Positions 8,903 to 17,387 of a stretch of DNA of 64,000 nt are shown here, one piece after another (position 1 is the stretch's first letter; each line of letters opens with the position of its first letter). The position numbers and the translations under genes were made by a program. The stretch comes from Clostridia bacterium (GTDB lineage Bacteria > Bacillota > Clostridia > Lachnospirales > Cellulosilyticaceae): positions 75,529-139,528 of the forward strand of contig JARBUI010000006.1 of the NCBI GenBank assembly GCA_029239755.1, written 5' to 3'. The notes under the pieces are model-generated. The model saw only the letters and a program-made list of their open reading frames with translations. It was not told the origin of the DNA and made no database searches.

Positions 8903-9736
8903 CTATCCTTTAACAGCACCAGCCGTCATACCTTCTATAATGTTTTTCTTTAATATTAAGTATACTACAATAATAGGAATAACTGAAATAATAAGCGCTG
9001 CTGCCATAATTTCATAGTTAGAGTTGTATTGTCCCGATATGGCAGCAATGCCTACCGGAAGTGTTTTCATCTTATTTTTTGTAATGAGGACAAGTGCTAG
9101 TACAAATTCATTCCAGTTGTTCAGCAATATTAAAATAGTAGCCGTTGCAAAAGCTGGCTTTAGTACAGGAAATATAACTTCAAATAATATTCTCCAAAGA
9201 CTTGCCCCATCTATCGATGCAGCCTCTTCTAGTTCCTTGGGAATTCCTCTTAGGAAGCCAACCATAATCAGTGTACATGTTGGTATTTGAAAAGCAACAT
9301 AGGGTCCAATTAATGAAATATAAGAACCGCTTAAGTTAAGAATTTGATTGAGCCTAAACATTGGGAACATAACAATATAGACTGGTATCATTAAGCCAAA
9401 TAGAAGAAAAAAGTATAGTTTAAAATTCCATTTAAAATCAATCCTTGCAATGGCATAAGAACATAGCGTTGATGCAAATAGTGTGATTGCTGTTGAAACA
9501 CTTGTTACAAACAAACTATTTTTCATCAGTGTTCCAAGCCCAACTACTTTCCAAGCCTTAAGATAGTTTTGCCACTGAATGGCTTTGGGCAGCGCAAATG
9601 GCGCATTAAATATTTCACTTGAGGTTTTAAAAGACAATAATACCATCCAGGCAAGAGGTATGATTGTTAATAATGCAAAAGCAATAAGAAACATATATGT
9701 CAGTGTCTTTTTTATATTTTTTTGAGTATTATACAT
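8903..9736 (-). CDS. CUT1 sugar ABC transporter permease (MalG/AraQ-like)
   Basis: The product has about 277 residues and six membrane helices. The permease coupling motif is EEAASIDGASLWRILFEVIFP. The C-terminus is the typical IIEGMTAGAVKG seen in MalG-type subunits. I choose the ATG at 9736 (MYNTQKN), with GGGTGA six bases upstream, rather than the GTG at 9745. It pairs with the permease encoded just upstream to form the membrane channel of a saccharide importer. No ATP-binding subunit is encoded nearby, so a shared MsmX-type ATPase elsewhere must energise it. Confidence 0.93.
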   Translation of the reverse strand: MYNTQKNIKKTLTYMFLIAFALLTIIPLAWMVLLSFKTSSEIFNAPFALPKAIQWQNYLKAWKVVGLGTLMKNSLFVTSVSTAITLFASTLCSYAIARIDFKWNFKLYFFLLFGLMIPVYIVMFPMFRLNQILNLSGSYISLIGPYVAFQIPTCTLIMVGFLRGIPKELEEAASIDGASLWRILFEVIFPVLKPAFATATILILLNNWNEFVLALVLITKNKMKTLPVGIAAISGQYNSNYEIMAAALIISVIPIIVVYLILKKNIIEGMTAGAVKG

Positions 9737-9746
9737 TTTTATCACC

Positions 9747-10616
9747 CTAATCCTTATTCTGTGTTATACGCATAAATATCAATGAAAAGATTGCAGAAAA
9801 AATGAAGATGGCCACAGCAATTGTTACTCCGTATCCGTAGCGGTATCCAAAAAACGCCTGTTTATACATATACGTTGCCAGCACCTGCGAACTGCTCCCT
9901 GGTCCACCGTTTGTCAGCGAGAATACCAAGTCAAACATTTTTAATGACCCCGTTACGGATAATACTGTCGTTGTAATGAGAGCTTCTTTAATAAGAGGAA
10001 TCGTTACTGTTAAGCTTTTTCTTATACCGCTTACTCCATCTACTAAACATGAATCGTGAATGTCCTGAGGTACTGCACGAATGCCTGCCAGCAGAATAAC
10101 CATTGATACACCTACAAACTGCCATACATTGACAAATGCAACGCAGTAGATTGCCATTTTGTTATCGCCAATCCAACCCTTTTTAAAATTTTCCAGCCCA
10201 ACTCTTGTCAAAAACACATTAATGAAACCTTCATTTGGATTTAAAATAAAATACCACATGAGTGCAATAATAACTGTAGAAATAACAGCTGGAAGAAAAT
10301 ATATGCCTTCAAAGATGCTAGTTCCTTTTAACTTTCTGCTGAGCATTTCAGCAAGAAAATAAGCGAGCGGAATCTGAATCATTACTGCAAATAAAATGAT
10401 AATGCTATTATTTTTTAAGGAATTATAAAACTCGCCATCACCTAGCAATTCTTTATAATTACCTAAACCAATAAATATTTTTTCGTTTACCCCATTCCAA
10501 TCATAAAAGCTATAGGATATTGAAGAAACGAGAGGGATAATACAAAAAACCAAATAGATAATAACTGCTGGAGCTATGAGTAAAAATATGTCTAATTTCT
10601 TTTTACCTATTTGCAT
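9747..10616 (-). CDS. CUT1 sugar ABC transporter permease (MalF/UgpA-like)
   Basis: The product has about 289 residues with six membrane helices and the motif DSCLVDGVSGIRKSLTVTIP in the coupling loop, where EAA-x-DGA is usual. The first helix (FLLIAPAVIIYLVFCIIPL) and the periplasmic YSFYDWNG loop are typical of UgpA/LacF subunits. A TTG at 10628 would add four residues. The ATG at 10616, with GGTGAAGAAC upstream, is the better start. It lies downstream of the lipoprotein gene, separated by a terminator-like hairpin, and 10 bases upstream of its partner permease. Confidence 0.92.
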   Translation of the reverse strand: MQIGKKKLDIFLLIAPAVIIYLVFCIIPLVSSISYSFYDWNGVNEKIFIGLGNYKELLGDGEFYNSLKNNSIIILFAVMIQIPLAYFLAEMLSRKLKGTSIFEGIYFLPAVISTVIIALMWYFILNPNEGFINVFLTRVGLENFKKGWIGDNKMAIYCVAFVNVWQFVGVSMVILLAGIRAVPQDIHDSCLVDGVSGIRKSLTVTIPLIKEALITTTVLSVTGSLKMFDLVFSLTNGGPGSSSQVLATYMYKQAFFGYRYGYGVTIAVAIFIFSAIFSLIFMRITQNKD

Positions 10617-10644
10617 GTTCTTCACCAAACCTTTCTGTTTTGTT

Positions 10645-10686
10645 AAAAAATATTGCCGGCATAAATCCGTATTTATGCCGGCAATA
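10645..10686 (-). terminator. Hairpin with T run between binding-protein and permease genes (partial terminator)
   Basis: A perfect 16-bp stem pairs 10651-10666 with 10671-10686 (arm TATTGCCGGCATAAAT) around a four-base loop. On the minus strand it is followed by six T. Hairpins at this position in CUT1 operons commonly let the binding protein be made in excess over the permeases, by partial termination and by protecting the upstream mRNA. That role is inferred from position and family knowledge. Confidence 0.8.
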
Positions 10687-10707
10687 AAATACTGTTGTAT
10701 CTCTTTG

Positions 10708-12072
10708 CTATTTGCCTAGTTCTTTTGCCGTAACTTCGTCCATTTTCTTTAAGATAGTAGCAGGATCTCCTCCTACGACAAGCTCTTGCATAGCTTCATT
10801 TAATTTAGGGCCAATTGCACCTGACAATAGGTTATCATATTGAACAAAGTTTGGATGTTCAGATACTGCTTTTGCTACTTGTGGGAATAGGTTCCCTAAA
10901 AGTGCAGGATCACCGCTCTTTTTAACAGGCATTAAGAACTTTTGGTCTAAGAATTTATTTGCACCTTCACCCACACAGATAAATTTTATAAGATTTAAAG
11001 CCGCTTCCTTACGAGCACCTTCAAGCTTGCTGCTTAAAGCAAGCCCTGCTCCTACAGTACCTGCAACAGAATCCTGCACTCCGTTTGCATTAGCTGTAAA
11101 GGCTGGGAAAGGAGTAAATACAATGTTTTTACCAAACTCTGGGTCATCTTTCGAATCATATTGAGCAATATTCCAGCTTCCATCATTAATCATAGCTGCC
11201 TTACCTGTCACGAAATATTGTCTTGACATATCATAGGAAACAGATCCTATATTTTCTGGGAATGCACCCATATCTACTAGTTCTTTATACATAGTTAACC
11301 CATTCATAAAATCTGGGTTTTCAAACTTTTCTTCACCAGCTGCAATTTTTGAAAGTGCAGAAGAGCCTTTTGTACGTTCTAAGAAGTATTGACCTAAATG
11401 CAGTGATGGGAAAGATTCCTTGCCTGCAAGTGAGATAGGAATAATGCCATTGCTCTTAAAAACTTCAATACATTTTTTTAGTTCATCAAAATTCGTAGGA
11501 ATTGTTAAGTTATATTTATCAAAAAGTGCTTTGTTATAGAACATTCCCTCAACAGTAACCTCTGCTGGTAAATAATATACTTTTCCATCATAGGTTGCAG
11601 CACCTAATGCTCCATCATTTAAAGTATCTTTAATTTCTTGATCAGTAGTTGCAAACTCTGTGATGTCCATCAAAGTACCTGTTTTTGCAATATTCTCTAA
11701 TGCAGAGAAGCCAAACATTGTTGTTACATCAGGCACCGAATCACTAGCTGCAAAGGTTTTAATTTTATTAGAATAAGCGTCATATGTATCCGTTTGAATA
11801 TCTAATTCTACATTAGGATACTTCTCTTGGAATGCATCAAGTATTTCTGTCATTACCCCTGCTTTTGAATCACCGCCTGCCCAGATATGATAGATTGAAA
11901 GTTTTACTTTTTCATCACTTGCAGTACTATCTGCTGTTGTTTCTGCTGCTTTAGTTGTTACTTCAGTTTCTTTGACTGCGTCAGCACTCTTAGATGATTC
12001 TGGCGTACCGCAAGCCACCATAGATAGTGCCATTGCTCCTGCTAATACCATTCCTAATAATTTTTTCATCAT
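10708..12072 (-). CDS. Extracellular sugar-binding lipoprotein, ABC transporter family 1
   Basis: From the ATG at 12072 the protein has about 454 residues. It starts with a lipoprotein signal (KKLLGMVLAGAMALSMVAC, lipobox MVAC) and a Ser/Thr/Glu-rich spacer. A family-1 binding domain begins at VKLSIYHIWAGGD and includes TYDGKVYYLPAEV and GMFYNKALFDKYNL, as in maltose- and multiple-sugar-binding proteins. A longer reading from 12108 would add 12 residues that carry the ribosome site, so I reject it. The protein sits on the outer face of the membrane and delivers saccharides to the two permeases encoded downstream. The flanking alpha-galactosidase genes suggest alpha-galactosides. Confidence 0.92.
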   Translation of the reverse strand: MMKKLLGMVLAGAMALSMVACGTPESSKSADAVKETEVTTKAAETTADSTASDEKVKLSIYHIWAGGDSKAGVMTEILDAFQEKYPNVELDIQTDTYDAYSNKIKTFAASDSVPDVTTMFGFSALENIAKTGTLMDITEFATTDQEIKDTLNDGALGAATYDGKVYYLPAEVTVEGMFYNKALFDKYNLTIPTNFDELKKCIEVFKSNGIIPISLAGKESFPSLHLGQYFLERTKGSSALSKIAAGEEKFENPDFMNGLTMYKELVDMGAFPENIGSVSYDMSRQYFVTGKAAMINDGSWNIAQYDSKDDPEFGKNIVFTPFPAFTANANGVQDSVAGTVGAGLALSSKLEGARKEAALNLIKFICVGEGANKFLDQKFLMPVKKSGDPALLGNLFPQVAKAVSEHPNFVQYDNLLSGAIGPKLNEAMQELVVGGDPATILKKMDEVTAKELGK

Positions 12073-12165
12073 TTTCCCTCTCTCTCTTTCATTTTGTGAA
12101 TCATGCACTTTTCACTTACGGCTTTATTATATCAATTCTAAATGATTGCCATGTAGTCTATTTAT

Positions 12166-12198
12166 ACTAAAAATGTGTTTTTATTTTACATTTTTAGT
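12166..12198 (-). terminator. Probable terminator after the GH36-like gene
   Basis: An 11-bp stem pairs 12166-12176 with 12188-12198 (arm ACTAAAAATGT) and the loop is T-rich. It lies 17 bases after the stop codon at 12215 and before the binding-protein gene. The stem is AT-rich and the following T run is weak, so it may be leaky. Confidence 0.5.
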
Positions 12199-12214
12199 GC
12201 AACTCTTATCATTT

Positions 12215-14323
12215 TTAATTTCCAACCTCTATTTCCAAGACACAGTTTCCTTCGAAAAAGGCTGTATCTACAGTGTACTTATCTCTATCTTTTATAAATG
12301 TTACTTCTCTATCATTAAGCATAGTACGAACTACAGAGCGCCTAGTCGTAAAGATAAAAGAACAACCTTGATAAAGCTCTGCTATGACTCTATTGCTGCC
12401 AAGCCAAATTGTATTTTTTATAACTTTAGACTTAATATACTTTTGCTCATCTCCAATAAGTGCTATCCCATTAACAATAGGGGTAAAGCTGTATAGCTTT
12501 AATTCTTCTGAAGCTATCTCTCCTACATATTTACTATCCTTACTCACATAGTCAAGCTGCCCCCCGAAATGCTCAAAGCTGACATACTCTCTACTACTAG
12601 TGTCTAAGCCAATGCAGTCTGATAATTTAACTTCATACTTAACGGGCTCATTCTCTCCGTTAATGTTAAATGCTGCTATATAATGTGTGTCTTTTTCATA
12701 GTTATGGATCTTTAATGCAAGCTGGCTTTCGAGACAATTTTGAAGTAAGCAGTCTTCAGTCGGAAGTCCTTGTCCATCGCAGCGCAAAATTCTGCCGTCC
12801 TTAAAGATGAGTGGCATATACTCATCTACAATCGTTTCACCAAGTTTGTCGCTTGTATAAATTGGACCTCCGCTTATTGCTCTAAGAAGGGCATTTTGTG
12901 TGCTATTGGGGTGGTTAGACCACCACATATCCCAGTCCGTATGTACAAAGGCCCGGTGGTAATAGCAGTTATAAGCATTTTGCGTAGCATGTTCTTTAAA
13001 CCAGTGTTCTTTTAAAGGGAAAAAATCATCACTGTTTCTTGAAATGAGTGAAACTGGGCGGTTAAATAGATTCTCGTTTGCCATACCCATGCAATTAATC
13101 ATATTTCCATTAAAGTTTATAGCAACTGAAGCTTCTAGACCAGTATGTATCTCTTTTGCAGCCTGTCCTATTGAAAAATTATTTCTCAGCATATTAATAA
13201 GTACACTTTGATAATCAACCTTTACGAAATCAATGCCATCAGATTTAAGCAGAGTATGCCAAGTATTAAAAAAATCAAAAACCTTTTTCTTATCAGGATA
13301 TGGCATTAGCTTATTGCAATGGGTTGTATAAAGATTTTCACGCTGCTCATAGGCTAGTTTACTGTTATGACTGATACCATTCCAATAGCCTATAATAGTA
13401 TGCCATGCGCCTACCCAATCAATCTTGTAATCCTTTTTAATTTTTTCTACGCATCCTTTTAGCCCGTTAGGAAAACGTACTTTGTCTGCATCAAAGGAGC
13501 TGAGTGCATAGTCTTCGGCATCAGACCAGCCACAGTCAATAATTGTCCATCGAATAGGAACCTTCTTTTCTCTCATTTCTTTCATCTTAAGAAGCATGTT
13601 TTCTTCACTGATTTCATAGTAAAAGGCATCCCAGCTGCACCATCCAAGATACTCCAGCATCTCAGGATAAAGCTTGCTTTGAACATTTACTTTAGGCTTC
13701 CCGAGTAACTCCATTGCATAATCTGCAGCATGAGTACTAAGTTCATAGGGTTCTTCTCCTATACAGCCGCAAAGCAACAGGGAGCTAAAGTTTGCAAAAC
13801 CACCAGTGCCTGGTGTTGACCTAAGCGTAAGGCCTTGGCCTCCTTCAAAGCTGCTTTTAGTATTTTCAGAGCAGACCGGCAGCATATAAAGGTATGTATT
13901 AGATTTATTTTTGCATAGCAGCGACTGTGTTCTTGCAGGAACATCTGCTAGGTTCGATGTATGAAAAGGTTTTGTCCACCAGTCTTCTGATAAATAATTT
14001 GCTAAAGCTCTATCTAGCTTATCTACTGCAAAATGTATTTGAATGCCTTCTAAGCTGTCAATACAGTGCGATTTACCTCCAACCATTAAGCTGGTTGATT
14101 GATAAGTCATACCTATAGCAAATCGATTACCCTCTGTCACTATAGAAAGGGTACAAGTTATACCCGACTCTGTGCTGCAGACAATATTAGCTTTATTACA
14201 TTCCACGGTGTCCCAAGTCACCGCTTCTCTATTATCTAGGACGATCTTAGGTAAAGAACCCCTAAGAAGGCAATTATTATTTTCAAGTATTTGAAATCCT
14301 GTTTTATCTACAACACTTATCAT
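12215..14323 (-). CDS. GH36-clan alpha-galactosidase / raffinose-synthase-like (Sip1-type) hydrolase
   Basis: The product has about 702 residues from the ATG at 14323. That ATG has GGGGGAGTGGGG just upstream; the ATG seven codons earlier would swallow this ribosome site. The N-terminal beta-sandwich (1-220) is followed by a barrel starting at LGWCSWDAFYYEIS and TIIDCGWSD. The putative nucleophile is the Asp of DFVKVDYQS and the acid/base Asp lies in SRNSDDFFP. These motifs match the seed-imbibition/raffinose-synthase branch of GH36, not classical melibiases. No signal peptide is seen. It probably cleaves or transfers alpha-galactosyl units from imported oligosaccharides; exact activity is uncertain. 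It lies directly upstream of a sugar importer operon. Confidence 0.82.
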   Translation of the reverse strand: MISVVDKTGFQILENNNCLLRGSLPKIVLDNREAVTWDTVECNKANIVCSTESGITCTLSIVTEGNRFAIGMTYQSTSLMVGGKSHCIDSLEGIQIHFAVDKLDRALANYLSEDWWTKPFHTSNLADVPARTQSLLCKNKSNTYLYMLPVCSENTKSSFEGGQGLTLRSTPGTGGFANFSSLLLCGCIGEEPYELSTHAADYAMELLGKPKVNVQSKLYPEMLEYLGWCSWDAFYYEISEENMLLKMKEMREKKVPIRWTIIDCGWSDAEDYALSSFDADKVRFPNGLKGCVEKIKKDYKIDWVGAWHTIIGYWNGISHNSKLAYEQRENLYTTHCNKLMPYPDKKKVFDFFNTWHTLLKSDGIDFVKVDYQSVLINMLRNNFSIGQAAKEIHTGLEASVAINFNGNMINCMGMANENLFNRPVSLISRNSDDFFPLKEHWFKEHATQNAYNCYYHRAFVHTDWDMWWSNHPNSTQNALLRAISGGPIYTSDKLGETIVDEYMPLIFKDGRILRCDGQGLPTEDCLLQNCLESQLALKIHNYEKDTHYIAAFNINGENEPVKYEVKLSDCIGLDTSSREYVSFEHFGGQLDYVSKDSKYVGEIASEELKLYSFTPIVNGIALIGDEQKYIKSKVIKNTIWLGSNRVIAELYQGCSFIFTTRRSVVRTMLNDREVTFIKDRDKYTVDTAFFEGNCVLEIEVGN

Positions 14324-14344
14324 ATCCCCACTCCCCCATATCAT

Positions 14345-14698
14345 TTATCTATTTCTGCTGCTTCTTTGACCATCATAAAGGATGTATGACCTTTTTATGT
14401 AGGAATATATTCTGTATATATGTGTATTTTTTTTACCTATTTATAGGTTTATAATTATAGCTTTGATTGCATGACTAAACAGTTCTTTTTTGTCCTTAAA
14501 CTTATGTACTATAACTTATTAGATATATGTGGGTCTACAGTATTATCAATATTTCTGCAAAAAGCAAAACTACTGACAACAGCTTTGTCAGTAGTTCGAG
14601 TTTGTTTTTATAAACTATATGCGGTTATATTATTTGTTCTTAATGTTCCATTTATCTCTCATTTATTAAAAGGGATATAATTTACTGCTAAACTCTGT
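14345..14698. other. Intergenic region between two GH36-type genes
   Basis: This 354-bp AT-rich gap contains the terminator of the downstream-numbered melibiase gene (14565-14594) and should contain the promoter of the GH36-like gene near 14345-14480. A T-run-rich segment at 14400-14450 looks promoter-like, but I cannot assign boxes with confidence. I see no gene. Confidence 0.4.
14570..14594 (-). terminator. Intrinsic terminator after the GH36 alpha-galactosidase gene
   Basis: A 10-bp perfect stem pairs 14570-14579 with 14585-14594 (arm CTACTGACAA) with a five-base loop. On the minus strand it is followed by TTTTGCTTTTTG. It lies about 105 bases after the stop codon at 14699. Confidence 0.75.
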
Positions 14699-16891
14699 CT
14701 ATACTGTCTTCAAGTGGCACATATATGTTACACCATCCCCTAATATATAAGGGATCATAATTCCTGCATTTATAAGGGTATCCCCCCTGTAAATCCTCCC
14801 TGTTGCAGTATCCTGATATTTTTTATTAGGATCAGCTCCTGCAAATCTTATCTTGTATAAAGGACCACTTGCTTCTCCTTTTATTTGAACAAATGTAATA
14901 AGTATTTCGTTTTTATCTTGTGATATGAACCCCCAAGCAGCACGGAGCGAATTTTTGAATGGGTCAAGCAGTCGATAATGATCTCCATAAGTTATCACAT
15001 CATAATACTCTTTAAATTTATGCACCTGTTTTTTAACCATCTCTTTTTCTTTTTCTGAGAGTTTATTGACATCAAGTTCATAGCCAAAGGTCCCTGACAT
15101 TGCAATTGCTCCCCTTGTTTCAAAAGATGTATCACGCATAGTTTGGTGATTAGGACAAGCTGAAACATGGGCTCCCATTGAAGATACGGGGTAACACATA
15201 GAAGTTCCCCACTGAATTTTAACGCGTTCCATAGCATCAGTGTCATCACTGGTCCATATTTGAGGACTGTAATAAAGCATCCCTGGATCAAACCTGCCGC
15301 CGCCGCCTGAACAGCCTTCGAATAAAATATGGGGAAAAGCTAATGTAATTCTTTCGAGAATATCATAAACGCCTAAAACATACCGATGAAAGATTTCTTT
15401 CTGCCTGTTGGCTGGTATAAGCAGTGACCCAACCTCTGTTAAATGTCTATTCATATCCCATTTTACATACTCAATATTTGTGCAGCTGAAAATATCACTT
15501 AATACTTTAAAGAGATAATCTCTTACATCTTTTCTTGTCATATCAAGTACAAGCTGGCTTCTTCCTGTTGTGAAAGCTCTTCCCTCTACTTGCAGACACC
15601 ACTCAGGATGTGCCCGATAAAGATCACTGTCTGGTGAAATCATCTCTGGCTCTACCCAAATACCAAACTTAATGCCAACGGCATTTACTCTTTCGACTAG
15701 GCTGGAAAGTCCGCCTTTTAATTTCTCTTCATTAACAAACCAATCTCCAAGAGATGTATAATCATCATTACGTCTTCCAAACCAGCCATCATCCATAACA
15801 AGCATTTCAATACCAAGCTCTGCTGCTCCTTTGGCAATATGGATAAGCTTATCATCATCAAAGTCAAAGTATGTGGCTTCCCAGTTATTAATTAAAATAG
15901 GTCGGCGTTTATATCTCCACTCTCCGCGGCACAGATGGTTTTGGTACAGCTTATGGTAGGTACGAGACATTTCTCCAAGTCCCTTATTTGAATAAACCAT
16001 TACAACTTCGGGTGCTGTAAATGTTTCCCCTCTTTCAAGAAACCACTCAAAATCAGTTGGATTAATACCCATGATGGCTCTTGTTGTCTTAAATCCATCT
16101 ACTTCCACCTCTGAAAAGTGATTCCCGCTGTAAACCATATTAAAGCCATAGACTTCTCCCATATTTTCATCTGTATTTGGCATGGCAAGTGCAAAAAATG
16201 GATTATGTTGATGGCTTGATGTCCCCCTTTTACTTTCAAAACCTTGTTTGCCGTGATGAAGCTTTGTACGTGAGACCATTCTTTCATTCGCCCAAGTCCC
16301 ATATAAATGAATAAAATCATATTCACTTTCATTAAAGTCAACTGAAGTACTCATAATACGTTCAATAGCTATTGGAGCACTTGATCTATTGGTAACTTTT
16401 ACAGAGCGTGTCATTACATCTAAGCTTCTGAAAGCGGTATAGATTAATGTAACCTCTGCACCTGAAACTTTATCTTCAAGTATTAGTTCAAGTGTATCTG
16501 CCTGCCCCTCATCCTCTGTATAGACAGCAGGCAGCCCTTCAAGTTTTGGTTTACCTGCATATATTTTGTAAGACTTATACCTTAAGTCAGTTGAAGTATT
16601 GCCTTTTTCTGTTCTGATAGTAATGGCAGAGGTTCTAAAATCTCCAGTTCCGTTACAAGGATACTCTTGTGGCAGGTGTTCAAGGGAAAAATCTCTTGTT
16701 TTAATTCCATCAGGATTCGTTGAATAGGGCCTCTCTATACACTGATAAAGATAGTCTACATCGCTGTCAGAAATCCTGCCGCCATAATACAGATGTGAAA
16801 CATACCCTAAGGGCATGATTTTAATAATATAGCTAGAGTTTGGCGTATCTAGTTTAAAGGAATTTGCTTTTTCGTCAAAAAATATAGGCAT
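14699..16891 (-). CDS. Alpha-galactosidase (melibiase), glycoside hydrolase family 36
   Basis: The 730-residue protein matches the tetrameric bacterial GH36 enzymes in length and layout. There is an N-terminal beta-supersandwich, then a barrel from about residue 320 (RRPILINNWEATYFDF, VMDDGWFGRR). The nucleophile is Asp479 in YVKWDMNRHL, the glycine-rich segment is CSGGGGRFD, and the acid/base is Asp549 in TSDDTDAMERV. These two positions agree within one residue with those I recall for the Geobacillus stearothermophilus enzyme. It hydrolyses melibiose, raffinose and stachyose in the cytoplasm. The start has AAGGAGG upstream. It is expressed separately from the transporter genes on either side, with a 496-bp repeat-containing gap upstream. 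Confidence 0.95.
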   Translation of the reverse strand: MPIFFDEKANSFKLDTPNSSYIIKIMPLGYVSHLYYGGRISDSDVDYLYQCIERPYSTNPDGIKTRDFSLEHLPQEYPCNGTGDFRTSAITIRTEKGNTSTDLRYKSYKIYAGKPKLEGLPAVYTEDEGQADTLELILEDKVSGAEVTLIYTAFRSLDVMTRSVKVTNRSSAPIAIERIMSTSVDFNESEYDFIHLYGTWANERMVSRTKLHHGKQGFESKRGTSSHQHNPFFALAMPNTDENMGEVYGFNMVYSGNHFSEVEVDGFKTTRAIMGINPTDFEWFLERGETFTAPEVVMVYSNKGLGEMSRTYHKLYQNHLCRGEWRYKRRPILINNWEATYFDFDDDKLIHIAKGAAELGIEMLVMDDGWFGRRNDDYTSLGDWFVNEEKLKGGLSSLVERVNAVGIKFGIWVEPEMISPDSDLYRAHPEWCLQVEGRAFTTGRSQLVLDMTRKDVRDYLFKVLSDIFSCTNIEYVKWDMNRHLTEVGSLLIPANRQKEIFHRYVLGVYDILERITLAFPHILFEGCSGGGGRFDPGMLYYSPQIWTSDDTDAMERVKIQWGTSMCYPVSSMGAHVSACPNHQTMRDTSFETRGAIAMSGTFGYELDVNKLSEKEKEMVKKQVHKFKEYYDVITYGDHYRLLDPFKNSLRAAWGFISQDKNEILITFVQIKGEASGPLYKIRFAGADPNKKYQDTATGRIYRGDTLINAGIMIPYILGDGVTYMCHLKTV

Positions 16892-17030
16892 AAAGTAATC
16901 CTCCTTGTTTACTTAAAGTAGCTCGTTTAATAATTTTGAAGCTATCTCCTTTATGGAGAAAGCATATATTCACATGTATTCTTATAAAATGGTAGTATTT
17001 TATACTTACATTCTTTCTCTAAGGTTACGC

Positions 17031-17113
17031 ATAGCAGTGGGGGCACTCTTTCATCTCTCCACCTTAGCCTACAGCCAACCGGAGCCTGGCTGAAAGAGTG
17101 CCCCCACTACTAC
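17031..17113. repeat. Inverted repeat with conserved core, copy A
   Basis: A perfect 17-bp stem pairs 17036-17052 with 17092-17108 (arm AGTGGGGGCACTCTTTC). It extends outward with wobble-type pairs to 17031 and 17113. The interior carries CTCCACC, then ACAGCCAACCGGAG, the core shared with copies B and C. A nested CAGCC/GGCTG pair (17072-17076 with 17088-17092) is also possible. GC content is far above the surroundings. Confidence 0.8.
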
Positions 17114-17234
17114 GCTATCGTCCATGAATTCAAGTTAAAAATAAAAGATACTAAAAGCATAGAAGAACCCTAAAACATTTGTAGTTTACTTTGTTTTTTA
17201 GTCATTTACCTAAATTATCAACGAATAGCTGGAG

Positions 17235-17309
17235 AGGGGAGGGATATCTTTTGGGGCGACTCGGGTTTGGCTGTGGGAGGCGTGGAGCATCAAAAGATAT
17301 CCCTCCCCT
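17235..17309. repeat. Inverted repeat with conserved core, copy B (core on minus strand)
   Basis: A perfect 19-bp stem pairs 17235-17253 with 17291-17309 (arm AGGGGAGGGATATCTTTTG). Read on the minus strand, the interior is TGCTCCACGCC, then CCCACAGCCAA, then GAGTCGCCCC. It matches the interior of copy C closely, while the arms are of different sequence. It may double as a terminator for the permease gene that stops at 17388, though no T run follows. Confidence 0.8.
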
Positions 17310-17387
17310 TTTCAGCGACTCTAATAAGATAAACTTCTTAATCCAAGACAAAAGGATATCGACTCATCAATACCCTTTTGCGAAACC

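Larger units (their letters stand above)
16892..17387. other. Gene-free region holding two long inverted repeats
   Basis: This 496-bp gap lies between the second permease gene (stop at 17388, minus) and the alpha-galactosidase start. It holds two members of a long inverted-repeat family (17031-17113 and 17235-17309, listed separately). The part nearest 16892 should contain the promoter of the alpha-galactosidase gene. No reading frame in it has a ribosome site. Confidence 0.6.
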
